Origin: Burkholderiaceae bacterium
Lineage (GTDB): Bacteria; Pseudomonadota; Gammaproteobacteria; Burkholderiales; Burkholderiaceae_C
NCBI GenBank assembly: GCA_017856435.1
Contig: JAFMFB010000020.1
Coordinates: forward strand, 1-43,389
Reading direction: 5' to 3'
Length of the DNA stretch: 43,389 nucleotides
The position numbers were made by a program, and so were the translations under genes. Below are positions 8,412 through 17,536 of the stretch, one piece after another. The notes beneath the pieces are model-generated. The model was not told where the DNA came from, made no database searches, and saw only the letters and a list, made by a program, of their open reading frames with translations. The number at the start of each line of letters is the position of its first letter. Positions within the stretch are counted from its first letter, which is position 1.

Positions 8412-10688
8412 TTGCTGGAGGAAATTGAGGGTAGTGTTCAGGGTCATCGGGACGGACACGGGTTTGTGGTGCGCGATGATGGACAAGCTGACATCTACCT
8501 GGCACCCAACGAAATGCGGGCGGTCTTGCACCAAGACCGGGTCAAGGTACGGTTGGTGCGTTTTGATCGCAAGGGACGGCCTGAAGGTCGCGTGCTTGAG
8601 ATCGTTGCCCGTCCGCCGCAACCGATCATTGGACGCTTGTTGCTGGAAAACGGTGTCTGGCTGGTTGTCCCGGAAGACAAACGGTATGGCCAGGATGTCT
8701 TGATTCCAAAAAACGCCACCGGGCAGGCCAAGGTGGGCCAGGTTGTCGTGGTGGAGTTGGTCGAGCCGCCAGCCTTGTTCGGTCAGCCGGTTGGGCGCAT
8801 CAAGGAAGTCCTTGGTGAAGTTGATGACCCGGGGATGGAGATCGAGATTGCGGTGCGCAAGTACAGCGTGCCGCATGAATTTTCCGAGGCCTGCATTGCC
8901 CAGGCCCGTGGCCTGCCCGACAAGGTGCTGGCACCAGACCGACAGAACCGTATTGACCTGACTGACATCGCGCTGGTCACCATTGACGGGGAAGACGCCC
9001 GCGATTTTGATGATGCCGTCTATTGCGAGCCTGCCCGACATGGGCGAGGAAAAAGCGCTGCAAGGGGATGGCGCTTGCTGGTGGCCATTGCGGATGTCAG
9101 CCACTATGTTCAGACCGGATCGCCGATCGATGTCGATGCCTACGATCGAGCGACCAGCGTTTACTTTCCAAGGCGTGTCATCCCGATGTTGCCGGAAAAG
9201 TTGTCCAACGGGCTGTGCTCCCTCAATCCGAATGTGGACCGGCTGTGCATGGTGTGTGACATGTTCATCAGCACGGAAGGTGACATTCAGGCCTACCAGT
9301 TTTACCCTGCGGTGATGCACAGCCACGCCCGCTTCACCTACACCGAGGTGGCCGCCATCCTGGCCAATACCCGTGGCATTGAGGCGCAAAAGCGCAAGGA
9401 GCGGATCCAGGATTTGCTCAACCTGCACGATGTCTATCGCGCCCTGTTATCGGCGCGGGGCAGACGGGGCGCTGTAGATTTTGAAACCACCGAGACCCAG
9501 ATTGTTTGTGACGAAAGCGGGCGGATTGAAAAAATAGTGCCGCGGGTGCGCAATGACGCGCATCGTCTCATTGAAGAAGCGATGCTGGCGGCCAACGTTT
9601 GCAGTGCTGATTTCATTGCCCATAGCAAACATGCCGGACTGTTTCGGGTGCATGAAGGCCCCACCCCGGAAAAGGGGGAACTGCTGCGCAATTACCTGAA
9701 GGCCATTGGGGTAGGCATGACGATTGGCGACAACCCGAGTCCGGCCGAGTTTCAGGCCATTGCCCTGGCAACCCGGGAGAGGCCGGACGCACAACAGATT
9801 CACTCCATGCTGTTGCGCTCAATGCAGCAGGCCATCTATACCCCACATGACAGTGGTCACTTTGGCCTGGCGTTTGAGTCCTACACCCATTTCACCAGCC
9901 CGATTCGCCGCTATCCTGACTTATTGGTGCATCGGGTGATCAAGGCCATTCTTGGCAAGACCCGGTACCAGCTGCCCGCTCTGCCCACGCCCGGTGAGGC
10001 GCATGCCAAGCTCTCGCGCCGTCTGGATAAAAAGGGCCAGGCCAAACCCGTTGCAACGGATAGGCCTAAAAATAACAGCCCTGAAATGTTGGCCTGGCAG
10101 GCGGCAGGACTGCACTGCAGTGCCAACGAGCGGCGTGCCGATGAGGCCAGCCGGGATGTCGAGGCATGGCTCAAGTGCAAGTACATGCGTGATCGCCTGG
10201 GGGAGGAGTTTAGTGGCGTTGTCACCGCAGCAACTGGCTTTGGCATCTTCGTGACACTGGACGAAATGTATGTCGAGGGACTGGTACACATCACTGAGCT
10301 AGGCAGTGAGTATTTCCGGTTTGACGAGACCCGGCAGGAACTGCGTGGTGAACGCACCGGTATCCGCTATGCCATCGGCACGCGGGTCAGGGTGCAAGTC
10401 AGCCGGGTTGATCTGGACGGGCGTCGGATTGATTTTCGACTGATACATGAAGGCGAAGACAGGGTCCTGCGTACCGCGCGAGAGCGTGATCGAGGGAGTG
10501 CCCAGGATATCTCGCCAACAGGCATAAGCCCTAAGCTCGGTAAACAGTCGCGACTCAAACCCGCCACCAAAAAGGCCGCCAAAGGCGTGTCCAAGAAGGG
10601 TGCTGTCAAGACAGGCAAAACAGGCAAGAAAGTTTCTGCCAAAGCTGAAACAAGTGCTGGCGCCAGGGGCCGTAAGGCGCAGCGTTGA
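8412..10688 (+). CDS. rnr: Ribonuclease R, short form lacking the N-terminal winged helix
   Basis: RNase R is a processive 3'-5' exoribonuclease of the RNB family that degrades structured RNA. Two cold-shock domains lie in about residues 1-150. The RNB catalytic domain contains IDGEDARDFDDA, with Asp192, Asp198, Asp200 and Asp201 matching the E. coli catalytic aspartates about 80 residues earlier in numbering. An S1 domain (about 590-680) and a Lys/Ala-rich basic tail follow. The protein therefore lacks the roughly 80-residue N-terminal helix-turn-helix region. The only usual start codon in frame between the tRNA gene and the first cold-shock domain is TTG at 8412, without a clear ribosome site. 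The start is the least certain part; the family is sure. Confidence 0.93.
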   Translation: MLEEIEGSVQGHRDGHGFVVRDDGQADIYLAPNEMRAVLHQDRVKVRLVRFDRKGRPEGRVLEIVARPPQPIIGRLLLENGVWLVVPEDKRYGQDVLIPKNATGQAKVGQVVVVELVEPPALFGQPVGRIKEVLGEVDDPGMEIEIAVRKYSVPHEFSEACIAQARGLPDKVLAPDRQNRIDLTDIALVTIDGEDARDFDDAVYCEPARHGRGKSAARGWRLLVAIADVSHYVQTGSPIDVDAYDRATSVYFPRRVIPMLPEKLSNGLCSLNPNVDRLCMVCDMFISTEGDIQAYQFYPAVMHSHARFTYTEVAAILANTRGIEAQKRKERIQDLLNLHDVYRALLSARGRRGAVDFETTETQIVCDESGRIEKIVPRVRNDAHRLIEEAMLAANVCSADFIAHSKHAGLFRVHEGPTPEKGELLRNYLKAIGVGMTIGDNPSPAEFQAIALATRERPDAQQIHSMLLRSMQQAIYTPHDSGHFGLAFESYTHFTSPIRRYPDLLVHRVIKAILGKTRYQLPALPTPGEAHAKLSRRLDKKGQAKPVATDRPKNNSPEMLAWQAAGLHCSANERRADEASRDVEAWLKCKYMRDRLGEEFSGVVTAATGFGIFVTLDEMYVEGLVHITELGSEYFRFDETRQELRGERTGIRYAIGTRVRVQVSRVDLDGRRIDFRLIHEGEDRVLRTARERDRGSAQDISPTGISPKLGKQSRLKPATKKAAKGVSKKGAVKTGKTGKKVSAKAETSAGARGRKAQR

Positions 10689-10716
10689 AATTAACAGTTA
10701 GAACAGGAGTAATTCA

Positions 10717-11472
10717 ATGAAACAAGACAATCGCATCGCCATCGTTACCGGCGCAGGTTCGGGCGTGGGACGTGCTGCGGCGCTGGCACTGCTCAATGAC
10801 GGCTACCGGGTTGCCCTGGTCGGGCGTCGGGTTGAGCCTTTGCAGGAGACTGCCGGCATGGCCATCTCCAGTGAGCACGCCCTGATCGTGTCGGCCGATG
10901 TGTCTGACGAGCAGTCTGTTGAGGCCATGTTCGCTCAGGTTGTGAAGAAATGGGGCAGGGTGGATGTGTTGTTCAATAACGCGGGTGTCAACGCGCCAGG
11001 CATTCCACTGGAAGAACTCAGCCTGGCCCAATGGAAAAATGTCATTGATATCAACCTGACAGGCATGTTTTTGTGCATTCAGCATGCTTTCCGTGTCATG
11101 AAGGCCCAGAACCCACAGGGGGGTCGCATTATCAACAACGGGTCGATTTCGGCGCACGCACCCCGCCCCAATTCAATTGCCTACACCTCGGCCAAGCATG
11201 GTGTCATGGGTTTGACAAAGACCGCAGCGCTTGATGGGCGCAAATATGACATCGCGGTCGGACAGATTGATATCGGCAATGCCGCCACCGAGATGGCAGC
11301 GCGCATGGCCAAAGGTGTGATGCAGGCCAATGGCGAGATTGCGATCGAACCTTTGATGGATGTGAACATCGTAGGCCAGTCGGTGCTCTATATGGCTAAT
11401 CTTCCGCCCGAGGCGAATGTGCTGTTTCATACCGTGATGGCCACCAAAATGCCTTTTGTGGGGCGCGGCTGA
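10717..11472 (+). CDS. SDR-family NAD(P)-dependent oxidoreductase
   Basis: The 251-residue product is a classical short-chain dehydrogenase/reductase. It has the cofactor motif TGAGSGVG (residues 11-18), NNAG (87-90), a catalytic serine in NNGSIS (Ser143 or Ser145) and the YxxxK pair Tyr156/Lys160 (YTSAK). An AGGAG ribosome site lies 8 bases before the ATG. The gene starts 28 bases after rnr and may share its transcript. It ends 4 bases from the convergent nnr gene, with no terminator between them. The substrate cannot be inferred. Confidence 0.9.
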   Translation: MKQDNRIAIVTGAGSGVGRAAALALLNDGYRVALVGRRVEPLQETAGMAISSEHALIVSADVSDEQSVEAMFAQVVKKWGRVDVLFNNAGVNAPGIPLEELSLAQWKNVIDINLTGMFLCIQHAFRVMKAQNPQGGRIINNGSISAHAPRPNSIAYTSAKHGVMGLTKTAALDGRKYDIAVGQIDIGNAATEMAARMAKGVMQANGEIAIEPLMDVNIVGQSVLYMANLPPEANVLFHTVMATKMPFVGRG

Positions 11473-11476
11473 TACC

Positions 11477-12916
11477 TCAGGACAGTTCAGCGGCCAGGGC
11501 GCTGGCGGTGAGTGCCTGGCCCGAGGGCCATTGGTCAGCAGCCAGACCGTGCAGCCAGACGGCGGCGCAGGCAGCTGCAAAAGCCTGTTCACTCTGGGCC
11601 ATTCGGGCACCTACCATGCCGGCTAGTACATCGCCGGTACCGGCCGTGGCTAAACGGGCGTTGCCGGTGAGGTTGATGACAGAGGTGTTGTCTGGAGCGG
11701 CGATCACCGTGCCAGAACCTTTGAGCACTATGACGCAGCCCCAGGATTCGGCCAGCCGGGTTGCTGCCTCAAGGCGCTTGCCCTGAACTTCTGCGACTGA
11801 ACAGTTCAACAACCTGGCCGCTTCGAGCGGGTGCGGGGTAAGCACGGTCTGATAGTGCCGGCCCTGGCGGGCCCGAAGCAGGGACTGTAGTTGGCTGTCG
11901 CTGGCAATCGCATTGAGGGCGTCAGCATCCAGCACCAGTTGTTTGGCACGGGACAGGATGCGCGGCAAATGCCCGGCAACGGCCTGGCCACCGCCACAGC
12001 CACAAACCACAGTCATGTCTCCAAGCTCCAGGGCGTCCACAGGGCGCAGCATCAGATCCGGCCGAACCCCGCCTGGCGTTTGTCCCTCAGGGCTTAGCAG
12101 GCCAACAAAAACCCGACCTGGGCCCTGTGCAAGCGCGGCGGTTGCTGCAAGAATCGCCGCGCCGGTCATGCCCGGCGCCCCTCCGACGACGGCAAGGTCA
12201 CCGAAGTTGCCTTTGTGCGATGCGTGAGGACGGGCCAGCGGGATTGGCTTGGGATTTAGGCGGGCATGCTCCATCAGTCCTTTGGTGGAGACTTCCAGAT
12301 CATCGAACCACACCTGCCCGCTTAAATCGCGCCCCTGCGCTGTGAACAGGCCCGGCTTCAAGGTGAGCAGACTCAGGGTGTGTGTCGCTCGCACCCCGGC
12401 CCCGGCACAGGTGCCAGTATCGCCGTGCAAGCCGCTGGGAAGGTCCACCGCCAGGATGGGAACTGCCAAGGCATTGATCTGTTCGATTTGTTGGGCCAGG
12501 GGTCCGCTTGCAGCGCGGGATACTCCCAGGCCCAACAGGGCATCAATGCACAAATCGCAATCTGCGGGGGGTACTGGGCTGATGGTCACACCAGCGGCAG
12601 TGGCCCGATCCAAGGCGGTGCGGGCATCCTCGGGAGCATCCTGAGGTCGGCCCAGCCAGGTCACCAGCGGCTGTTTGCCCCAACGCTTGAGTTGCCCGGC
12701 AGCCTCCAGACCGTCTCCGCCGTTGTTGCCAGGCCCGCAGGCAATCCAGATTTTGTTGGCATGTGGGGCAATCGCCAGTGCCAGTCTGGCCGTTGCCAAG
12801 CCAGCCCGTTGCATCAAGGCCGATGGCGGCAACTGGTTGCGCAAAGTGTTTTCTAGAGCCCGAGTTTGTTCACCGCAAAACAATGGCCAAGCCGGGCCGG
12901 GTGAGACTTTCAGCAT
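11477..12916 (-). CDS. nnr: Bifunctional NAD(P)H-hydrate epimerase / ADP-dependent dehydratase Nnr
   Basis: The enzyme repairs hydrated NADH and NADPH. The 479-residue protein has an N-terminal YjeF_N epimerase domain with CGPGNNGGDGLEAA (from about residue 60), and a C-terminal ribokinase-like dehydratase domain with GGAPGMTGAAILAA and the ATAGTGDVLAGMVG motif near the end. Both activities are in one chain, as in E. coli YjeF. It starts 14 bases after the MBL-fold gene on the same strand, so the two are probably cotranscribed. Confidence 0.95.
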   Translation of the reverse strand: MLKVSPGPAWPLFCGEQTRALENTLRNQLPPSALMQRAGLATARLALAIAPHANKIWIACGPGNNGGDGLEAAGQLKRWGKQPLVTWLGRPQDAPEDARTALDRATAAGVTISPVPPADCDLCIDALLGLGVSRAASGPLAQQIEQINALAVPILAVDLPSGLHGDTGTCAGAGVRATHTLSLLTLKPGLFTAQGRDLSGQVWFDDLEVSTKGLMEHARLNPKPIPLARPHASHKGNFGDLAVVGGAPGMTGAAILAATAALAQGPGRVFVGLLSPEGQTPGGVRPDLMLRPVDALELGDMTVVCGCGGGQAVAGHLPRILSRAKQLVLDADALNAIASDSQLQSLLRARQGRHYQTVLTPHPLEAARLLNCSVAEVQGKRLEAATRLAESWGCVIVLKGSGTVIAAPDNTSVINLTGNARLATAGTGDVLAGMVGARMAQSEQAFAAACAAVWLHGLAADQWPSGQALTASALAAELS

Positions 12917-12930
12917 GGCGCTTTGGGAGC

Positions 12931-13818
12931 TCAGAATTCGAAGTACTCCCCTTCACGGGCCAGACGGATATCGGTTGAGCCCGTAAAGGCAGACTGTTCG
13001 GCCAACGTCTGTTGAAAGGCGGCCTCTAGTGCGTCGTCAGAGCGGCTGGGCTCATGATGGGTGCAGAAGAGAACCTTGGCGCTGGCTTCATGGGCCAGGC
13101 GAATGCTGCTGGACTGGGTGCCATGACCCCAGCCTTTTTTCTCGACATACTCCTTGTCGGTGTAAGAGCTGTCGGCGATCAAAACATCGACGCCGCGCAC
13201 AGCCTCTAGCACGGATTGATACATACGGTCCACCGAATGCTGGTAGTCCTTGAAGGCAGGGTGGTCAGGTTGGTGAATATTGAAGTGTGGCTCGTGGTCA
13301 CCGGTAAAGAAAATTGACTTGCCATTGGATTCGATGCGATAGCCGAAATCAATGACTGGGTGGTTGAGTTGATAGGGCGTCACCAGCGCGCTGCCAATTT
13401 TGACCTGCTCGTTAGGGCTCAGATTTACATATTCGACCCTGGCGCGAACCTCGGATTCGTTGACTGGGAAAAAACTGTGCTGAAGTTGAACGGTCATGGC
13501 CTGCTCAACCCCATTGCCGGTCACCGGGTCAAAGGGGCCATGCAGGCGAAGCAGGTTTCCAGGAATGAAGTTGGGGGCAAAAAAGGGCAAACCCTGAATG
13601 TGGTCCCAGTGTGTATGGGTCAGCAGGAGGTTGACGCGTAGTGGCAGTTCAGACATGAGCGTCTGCGACAGCGGGTACAGACCGGTCCCGGCATCAAGGA
13701 TGATGAGTTCGTTGTTGTCAGTCCGGACTTCAATGCAAGTGGTATTGCCCCCGTAGCGAACCGTATTGGGTCCGGGAGAAGGAATGGAGCCGCGTACACC
13801 CCAGAACTTAATTTTCAT
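12931..13818 (-). CDS. MBL-fold metallo-hydrolase (beta-lactamase superfamily II)
   Basis: The 295-residue protein has the metallo-beta-lactamase signature HTHWDH at residues 68-73. The N-terminus (KFWGVRGSIPSPGPNTVRYG) is typical of a phosphodiesterase-like subgroup found in many proteobacteria. Later metal-binding positions appear as FTGDHEPH and FCTHHEPSRSDD. Such proteins may act on cyclic nucleotides or other phosphodiesters, but the substrate of this subgroup is not established. It lies between dadA (89 bases upstream) and nnr (14 bases downstream) on the minus strand. Confidence 0.85.
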   Translation of the reverse strand: MKIKFWGVRGSIPSPGPNTVRYGGNTTCIEVRTDNNELIILDAGTGLYPLSQTLMSELPLRVNLLLTHTHWDHIQGLPFFAPNFIPGNLLRLHGPFDPVTGNGVEQAMTVQLQHSFFPVNESEVRARVEYVNLSPNEQVKIGSALVTPYQLNHPVIDFGYRIESNGKSIFFTGDHEPHFNIHQPDHPAFKDYQHSVDRMYQSVLEAVRGVDVLIADSSYTDKEYVEKKGWGHGTQSSSIRLAHEASAKVLFCTHHEPSRSDDALEAAFQQTLAEQSAFTGSTDIRLAREGEYFEF

Positions 13819-13907
13819 AGATGGCTATGAGGGATTTCAAAAGCATTCTAATTTCTGATTGGTCTAGAAAGACTCCACCAGATAACCAACATTTCTAAGC
13901 CTGCGCG

Positions 13908-15161
13908 CTAGATATTAAACCTCTCTATGCCCAGGCCCTCCAGATCCATTTGCGGTTTCTTGCTCGAGATCAGATCAGCGGTAAGCCGGGCTGAGCCGCA
14001 GCTCAGTGCCCAGCCGCTGGATCCATGTCCCAGGTTGAGCCATACGCCGGGTATGCCGCTCGTCCCCAGAACGGGTGGTCCATCGGGCAACATCGGGCGT
14101 GCGCCCTTCCACACCTGAACAGACTGACGCTGACTGGAGGCCGCAGGAAACCAGTCGTCCAGGACCTTGTAGAGGGTGGCAATGGCGTCCTGTCGATGGA
14201 TTTCAGGGTTTCCGCCGAGCTGGGCGCCCCCGGCAACCCGGATTCGGTTGCCCAGCCGGGAGATCGCCACCTTGTAGCGCTCATCCATGACAGCGCCCAC
14301 GGGGGCTAGATGTGTTTCGCGCAAGGCAGCGCTGATGGAATAGCCATAAACGCTTGCTAGCGGGAGCTTTAGCCCCAGAGGGCGCAGCAGATGGGCAGAT
14401 TCAGCCCCAGCGCATATGACCACGCCGTCAAAGGGATGCAAATTCGAGTCGCCTGAAAGCTTGAGGCCGAGAGATGAATTGGCTGCAATGGATTGCACAC
14501 TGGTGCCAAATACAAAACGTACGCCAAGATGCTGTGCCTGGGTTTTCAGAAGTTGGGCAAACTGGCGGCAATTTCCCACCTCGTCATCTGGCAGATGGAT
14601 GGCTTGGGCCAAGGGAGTCAGCGGATTGAGCGCCGGCTCGATTTGACGGGCAGCCTCAGCAGAAAGCTCTTGGTGTTTGATCCCGTTATCTCGTAAAACC
14701 TGAAGACTGGGTTCGATGGCCAGACGGTCTCGTTCGGATCGCAGCAGAACGGTGTAGCCGCGACCGCCATCAATTTCCAGTTTGCATGAAGACAGCACGG
14801 TGTGCAGGCGATCGCGGCTGTAGGCAGCCAGCGCCTGCATCCGCCTGCGGTTTTGGGCATAAGTCTCTGCCCGGCAGGCCCGAAAACTTTTCCAGAGCCA
14901 AGCCAGTTCGCCCATCCGAAGGGGCCAACTGAATCGAAATGAGGCATGGCGCGACAGCATCTGTGCAAGTACCTTGACGGCCATGCCCGGCGCCGCCCAG
15001 GGCGTGACATAGCCGGGTGCGATCACACCCGCATTGGCAAAACTACCTCCCTCGGCAGCGGCCAGATGCCGTTCAAAGACTGTGACTTCATGGCCATCCA
15101 TGGCAAGTTCATAGGCGGTAGTCACGCCGATGATGCCTGCCCCGACAACAGCAAGCTTCAT
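13908..15161 (-). CDS. dadA: D-amino-acid dehydrogenase (DadA-like FAD oxidoreductase)
   Basis: The 417-residue protein starts with the FAD-binding motif VVGAGIIGVTTAYELA and has the DadA-typical segments GGSFANAGVIAPGYVTPWAAPG and, near the end, LNLGHGSSGWALSCGSARL. DadA enzymes oxidise D-amino acids to 2-oxo acids and ammonia, feeding electrons to the respiratory chain. I chose ATG 15161 because the flavin motif follows at once; the frame is open to 15236 but that part overlaps the amidase gene. The start lies 7 bases after the amidase stop, so the two genes form a tight pair. An exact D-Ala preference is not shown by the sequence. Confidence 0.88.
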   Translation of the reverse strand: MKLAVVGAGIIGVTTAYELAMDGHEVTVFERHLAAAEGGSFANAGVIAPGYVTPWAAPGMAVKVLAQMLSRHASFRFSWPLRMGELAWLWKSFRACRAETYAQNRRRMQALAAYSRDRLHTVLSSCKLEIDGGRGYTVLLRSERDRLAIEPSLQVLRDNGIKHQELSAEAARQIEPALNPLTPLAQAIHLPDDEVGNCRQFAQLLKTQAQHLGVRFVFGTSVQSIAANSSLGLKLSGDSNLHPFDGVVICAGAESAHLLRPLGLKLPLASVYGYSISAALRETHLAPVGAVMDERYKVAISRLGNRIRVAGGAQLGGNPEIHRQDAIATLYKVLDDWFPAASSQRQSVQVWKGARPMLPDGPPVLGTSGIPGVWLNLGHGSSGWALSCGSARLTADLISSKKPQMDLEGLGIERFNI

Positions 15162-15168
15162 GAATGCA

Positions 15169-16518
15169 TCACGCCGTGAGTGCTTGCTCAACCTGCAAGG
15201 CGAGATTGAGCAGGGTATCGTCATGCAGAGCACCATGCCACAGCATCAGCCCAACAGGGGCCTCACCTTCTGGCTGGCAGGGAATGGATATGGCGCAGCC
15301 ATCCAGCATGTTGATGGCGCTCGGGTTGCGCAACAGCAATGCATTGACCCGGAAAAAGTTCTGGTCCAGGGCTGCATCTTTGGCCGCGTCTAGACCCTCA
15401 CCGGGCGCCAGATCAGCGATAGGCGGTGCCAGAAGGGGGACTGTGGGTGACAACACTGCATCAAAGGGATGCAACTGCCGGTTCATGCGATCGATCCAGT
15501 TCGCCCTTGCATGGATAAGCTCTATGTAATCGGTGGCCGACATCGAGGCACCGCGCATGATGCGCGCCAGTACGCGCGGGTCATAGCGCTGGCCTTGCTG
15601 ATCGATTAGTTGGCGATGCCAGTGGTAGCTTTCGGCAGGCGAGAAGCTGCCGTTGGCCTGCATGGGGCTTAGCTCGGCCAATTCCCTGAGTGGAATTTCT
15701 GTGATCTGGGCTCCGGCCTGACGAAGCCGGGCCAGCGCGCCTTCAAAGGCCTTGGCCACGGCAGGCTCGATGTCATCCAGCATCAGGGTTTCAGCCACGG
15801 CCAGCTTGTAGTCTGACAAGCGGGCGGTCGTTCGGCTGACTTTGCGATCGGCGAGGATTTCATGCACGAGCAGAGCGTCCCGCACGGACCGGGTCATGGC
15901 GCAGACTGTGTCCAGCGTGGTTGACAGGGGCAAGGCGCCATCTGTGGGCACCAATCTGGCCGTGCTTTTGAAGCCGACGATGCCATTGAGTGCCGCAGGA
16001 ATTCGAATCGAGCCCCCGGTATCTGATCCTAGTCCGACATGGGCAGCGCCAGTCGCCACGGTAATGGCGGCCCCGCTGCTGGAGCCCCCAGGTATGCGGG
16101 GGGTGTCTTGCATCGCTGCATTCGCGGGCGTCCCGTAATGAGGGTTGATGCCAACGCCGGAAAATGCAAATTCAGTCATATTGCTGCGGCCGATCAGGGC
16201 GGCACCTGCAGCTCGCAGCCGGGCAACCGCAGGGGCGTCGTGTTTGGCCACGGGTGACCTGGCCAACACAAGAGAGCCAGCGGCGGTGGTCTGGCCGGCA
16301 ATATCAAACAGATCCTTGATGGACACAGCCAGGCCAGCCAGCGGGCTGCTTGCAGGCGCACTGGCCGCTTCGTGGCGTGCCTGGTCAAAGGACGAGTCCA
16401 GTAGCGCATGGGCACAAACAGGGGATTGCGCCACTGCAATGGATTGCTCGATCTCAGAGCTGGCGCTGCGGCGGTTTTCGCGGATATCTTGTCTCAGAGA
16501 ATGCAGGTCTGATGGCAT
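15169..16518 (-). CDS. Amidase signature (AS) family amidase
   Basis: The 449-residue enzyme carries the Ser-cisSer-Lys triad of the family: Lys68 (AVSIKDLFD), the cis-serine Ser146 in GGSSSG and nucleophile Ser170 in SDTGGSIRIP. The 24-residue gap between the two serines matches characterised members. AS enzymes hydrolyse many amides, including Asn/Gln-like, aryl and amino-acid amides. It is the first gene of a minus-strand unit with dadA, which suggests release of an amino acid or amine later oxidised. GatA is less likely because no gatB or gatC is adjacent and the protein is short. Confidence 0.88.
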   Translation of the reverse strand: MPSDLHSLRQDIRENRRSASSEIEQSIAVAQSPVCAHALLDSSFDQARHEAASAPASSPLAGLAVSIKDLFDIAGQTTAAGSLVLARSPVAKHDAPAVARLRAAGAALIGRSNMTEFAFSGVGINPHYGTPANAAMQDTPRIPGGSSSGAAITVATGAAHVGLGSDTGGSIRIPAALNGIVGFKSTARLVPTDGALPLSTTLDTVCAMTRSVRDALLVHEILADRKVSRTTARLSDYKLAVAETLMLDDIEPAVAKAFEGALARLRQAGAQITEIPLRELAELSPMQANGSFSPAESYHWHRQLIDQQGQRYDPRVLARIMRGASMSATDYIELIHARANWIDRMNRQLHPFDAVLSPTVPLLAPPIADLAPGEGLDAAKDAALDQNFFRVNALLLRNPSAINMLDGCAISIPCQPEGEAPVGLMLWHGALHDDTLLNLALQVEQALTA

Positions 16519-16531
16519 GGAATAGAGGTTT

Positions 16532-16555
16532 TTGCCTGGGAAAGCGTGTTACAAT
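16532..16555 (+). promoter_or_regulatory. Extended -10 promoter for rpsB
   Basis: TGTTACAAT at 16547-16555 is an extended -10 element (TGN followed by TACAAT). No -35 box fits well; TTGCCT at 16532-16537 is too close (12-base spacer). Transcription would start near 16562, giving a leader of about 140 bases before rpsB. Confidence 0.5.
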
Positions 16556-16566
16556 CTTCGGGCTTT

Positions 16567-16650
16567 GCACCCTGCGGGTGCTTGGCAATCGCAAATCGAC
16601 TCTCTCCAGGTGTTGCAACAGTGTCCAGTCGTCCTTAATGGTGCGACTGG
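16567..16650 (+). promoter_or_regulatory. Structured rpsB leader with two stem-loops
   Basis: Two perfect stems are visible: GCACCC/GGGTGC (16567-16572 with 16576-16581, 3-base loop) and CCAGTCG/CGACTGG (16625-16631 with 16644-16650, 12-base loop). The rpsB-tsf operons of other bacteria are known to be autoregulated by S2 through their leader; whether these stems do this here is an inference. Confidence 0.45.
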
Positions 16651-16700
16651 GGTTGTGATTAGCGAGCCGGATTTTAGACCTAACCTTTGGAGTTTTATTT

Positions 16701-17453
16701 ATGTCCACGACCATGCGCCAGATGTTGGAGGCCGGTGTCCACTTCGGCCACCAGACCCGTTTCTGGAACCCCAAGATGGCCCCATTCATTTTTGGCCATC
16801 GGAACAAGATTCACATCATCAACCTGGAAAAATCGCTGCCGATGTTCCAGGAGGCTGCTCAGTTCGTCAAGCAATTGGCGTCCCGTCGCGGTACCATTTT
16901 GATGGTAGGCACTAAGCGTACGGCCCGTGAAATCGTGGCCGCCGAAGCCCAGCGTGCTGGTGTTCCTTATGTTGACCAGCGCTGGCTGGGTGGCATGCTG
17001 ACCAATTTCAAAACCGTCAAGACCTCCATCAAGCGCCTCAAGGAAATGAAAGCCCAAATGGAGCTGGGCCTTGATGCCATGAGCAAAAAAGAACAACTCA
17101 TGTTTGGCCGCGAGATGGAAAAGCTCGAAAAGGACATTGGTGGCATTCAGGAAATGAGCAATCTGCCCGACGCCATCTTCGTGATTGATGTTGGCTACCA
17201 CAAGATTGCCGTGGCTGAAGCCCGCAAACTGGGCATTCCTCTGATCGGCGTGGTGGACTCCAACCACTCACCAGAAGGCATCGACTATGTGATTCCTGGC
17301 AATGATGACTCTTCCAAGGCGGTCACCCTCTATGCGCGCGGCATCGCGGATGCCATTCTGGAAGGTCGTGCCAATGCAGTGGACGATGTGGTCAAGGCGG
17401 TTGCTGCCGAGACTGACGATGAGTTTGTTGAAGTCGATGAGGCGGCCAGCTGA
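16701..17453 (+). CDS. rpsB: 30S ribosomal protein S2 (uS2)
   Basis: The 250-residue protein shows uS2 signatures: [22 protein letters not shown] at the start (given in part), [16 protein letters not shown], and [15 protein letters not shown] in the middle. It binds the small subunit late, near the S1 docking site. GGAG at 16689-16692 precedes the ATG. It is the first gene of a long plus-strand run and is separated from tsf by a strong terminator hairpin, the usual rpsB-tsf arrangement. Confidence 0.98.
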   Translation: MSTTMRQMLEAGVHFGHQTRFWNPKMAPFIFGHRNKIHIINLEKSLPMFQEAAQFVKQLASRRGTILMVGTKRTAREIVAAEAQRAGVPYVDQRWLGGMLTNFKTVKTSIKRLKEMKAQMELGLDAMSKKEQLMFGREMEKLEKDIGGIQEMSNLPDAIFVIDVGYHKIAVAEARKLGIPLIGVVDSNHSPEGIDYVIPGNDDSSKAVTLYARGIADAILEGRANAVDDVVKAVAAETDDEFVEVDEAAS

Positions 17454-17469
17454 GTGCTCGACCTGTCGC

Positions 17470-17499
17470 AAAAAGGGGCGCAGTGTGCCCCTTTTTTTT
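17470..17499 (+). terminator. Intrinsic terminator/attenuator between rpsB and tsf
   Basis: AAAAAGGGGC (17470-17479) pairs with GCCCCTTTTT (17487-17496) around a 7-base loop, and the T run reaches 17499. tsf starts only 37 bases later, leaving little room for a separate promoter, so tsf probably relies on partial read-through. Confidence 0.85.
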
Positions 17500-17536
17500 A
17501 AGCTGATTTTGAATTGAACTGATGACGGAGAAATAA

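Noticed and set aside
15162-15236. Longer DadA starting at 15236
   Set aside because: It would overlap the end of the amidase gene and place 25 unrelated residues before the flavin-binding motif.
16532-16537. TTGCCT as the -35 box of the rpsB promoter
   Set aside because: Only 12 bases separate it from the -10 box; the extended -10 TGTTACAAT is the better explanation.
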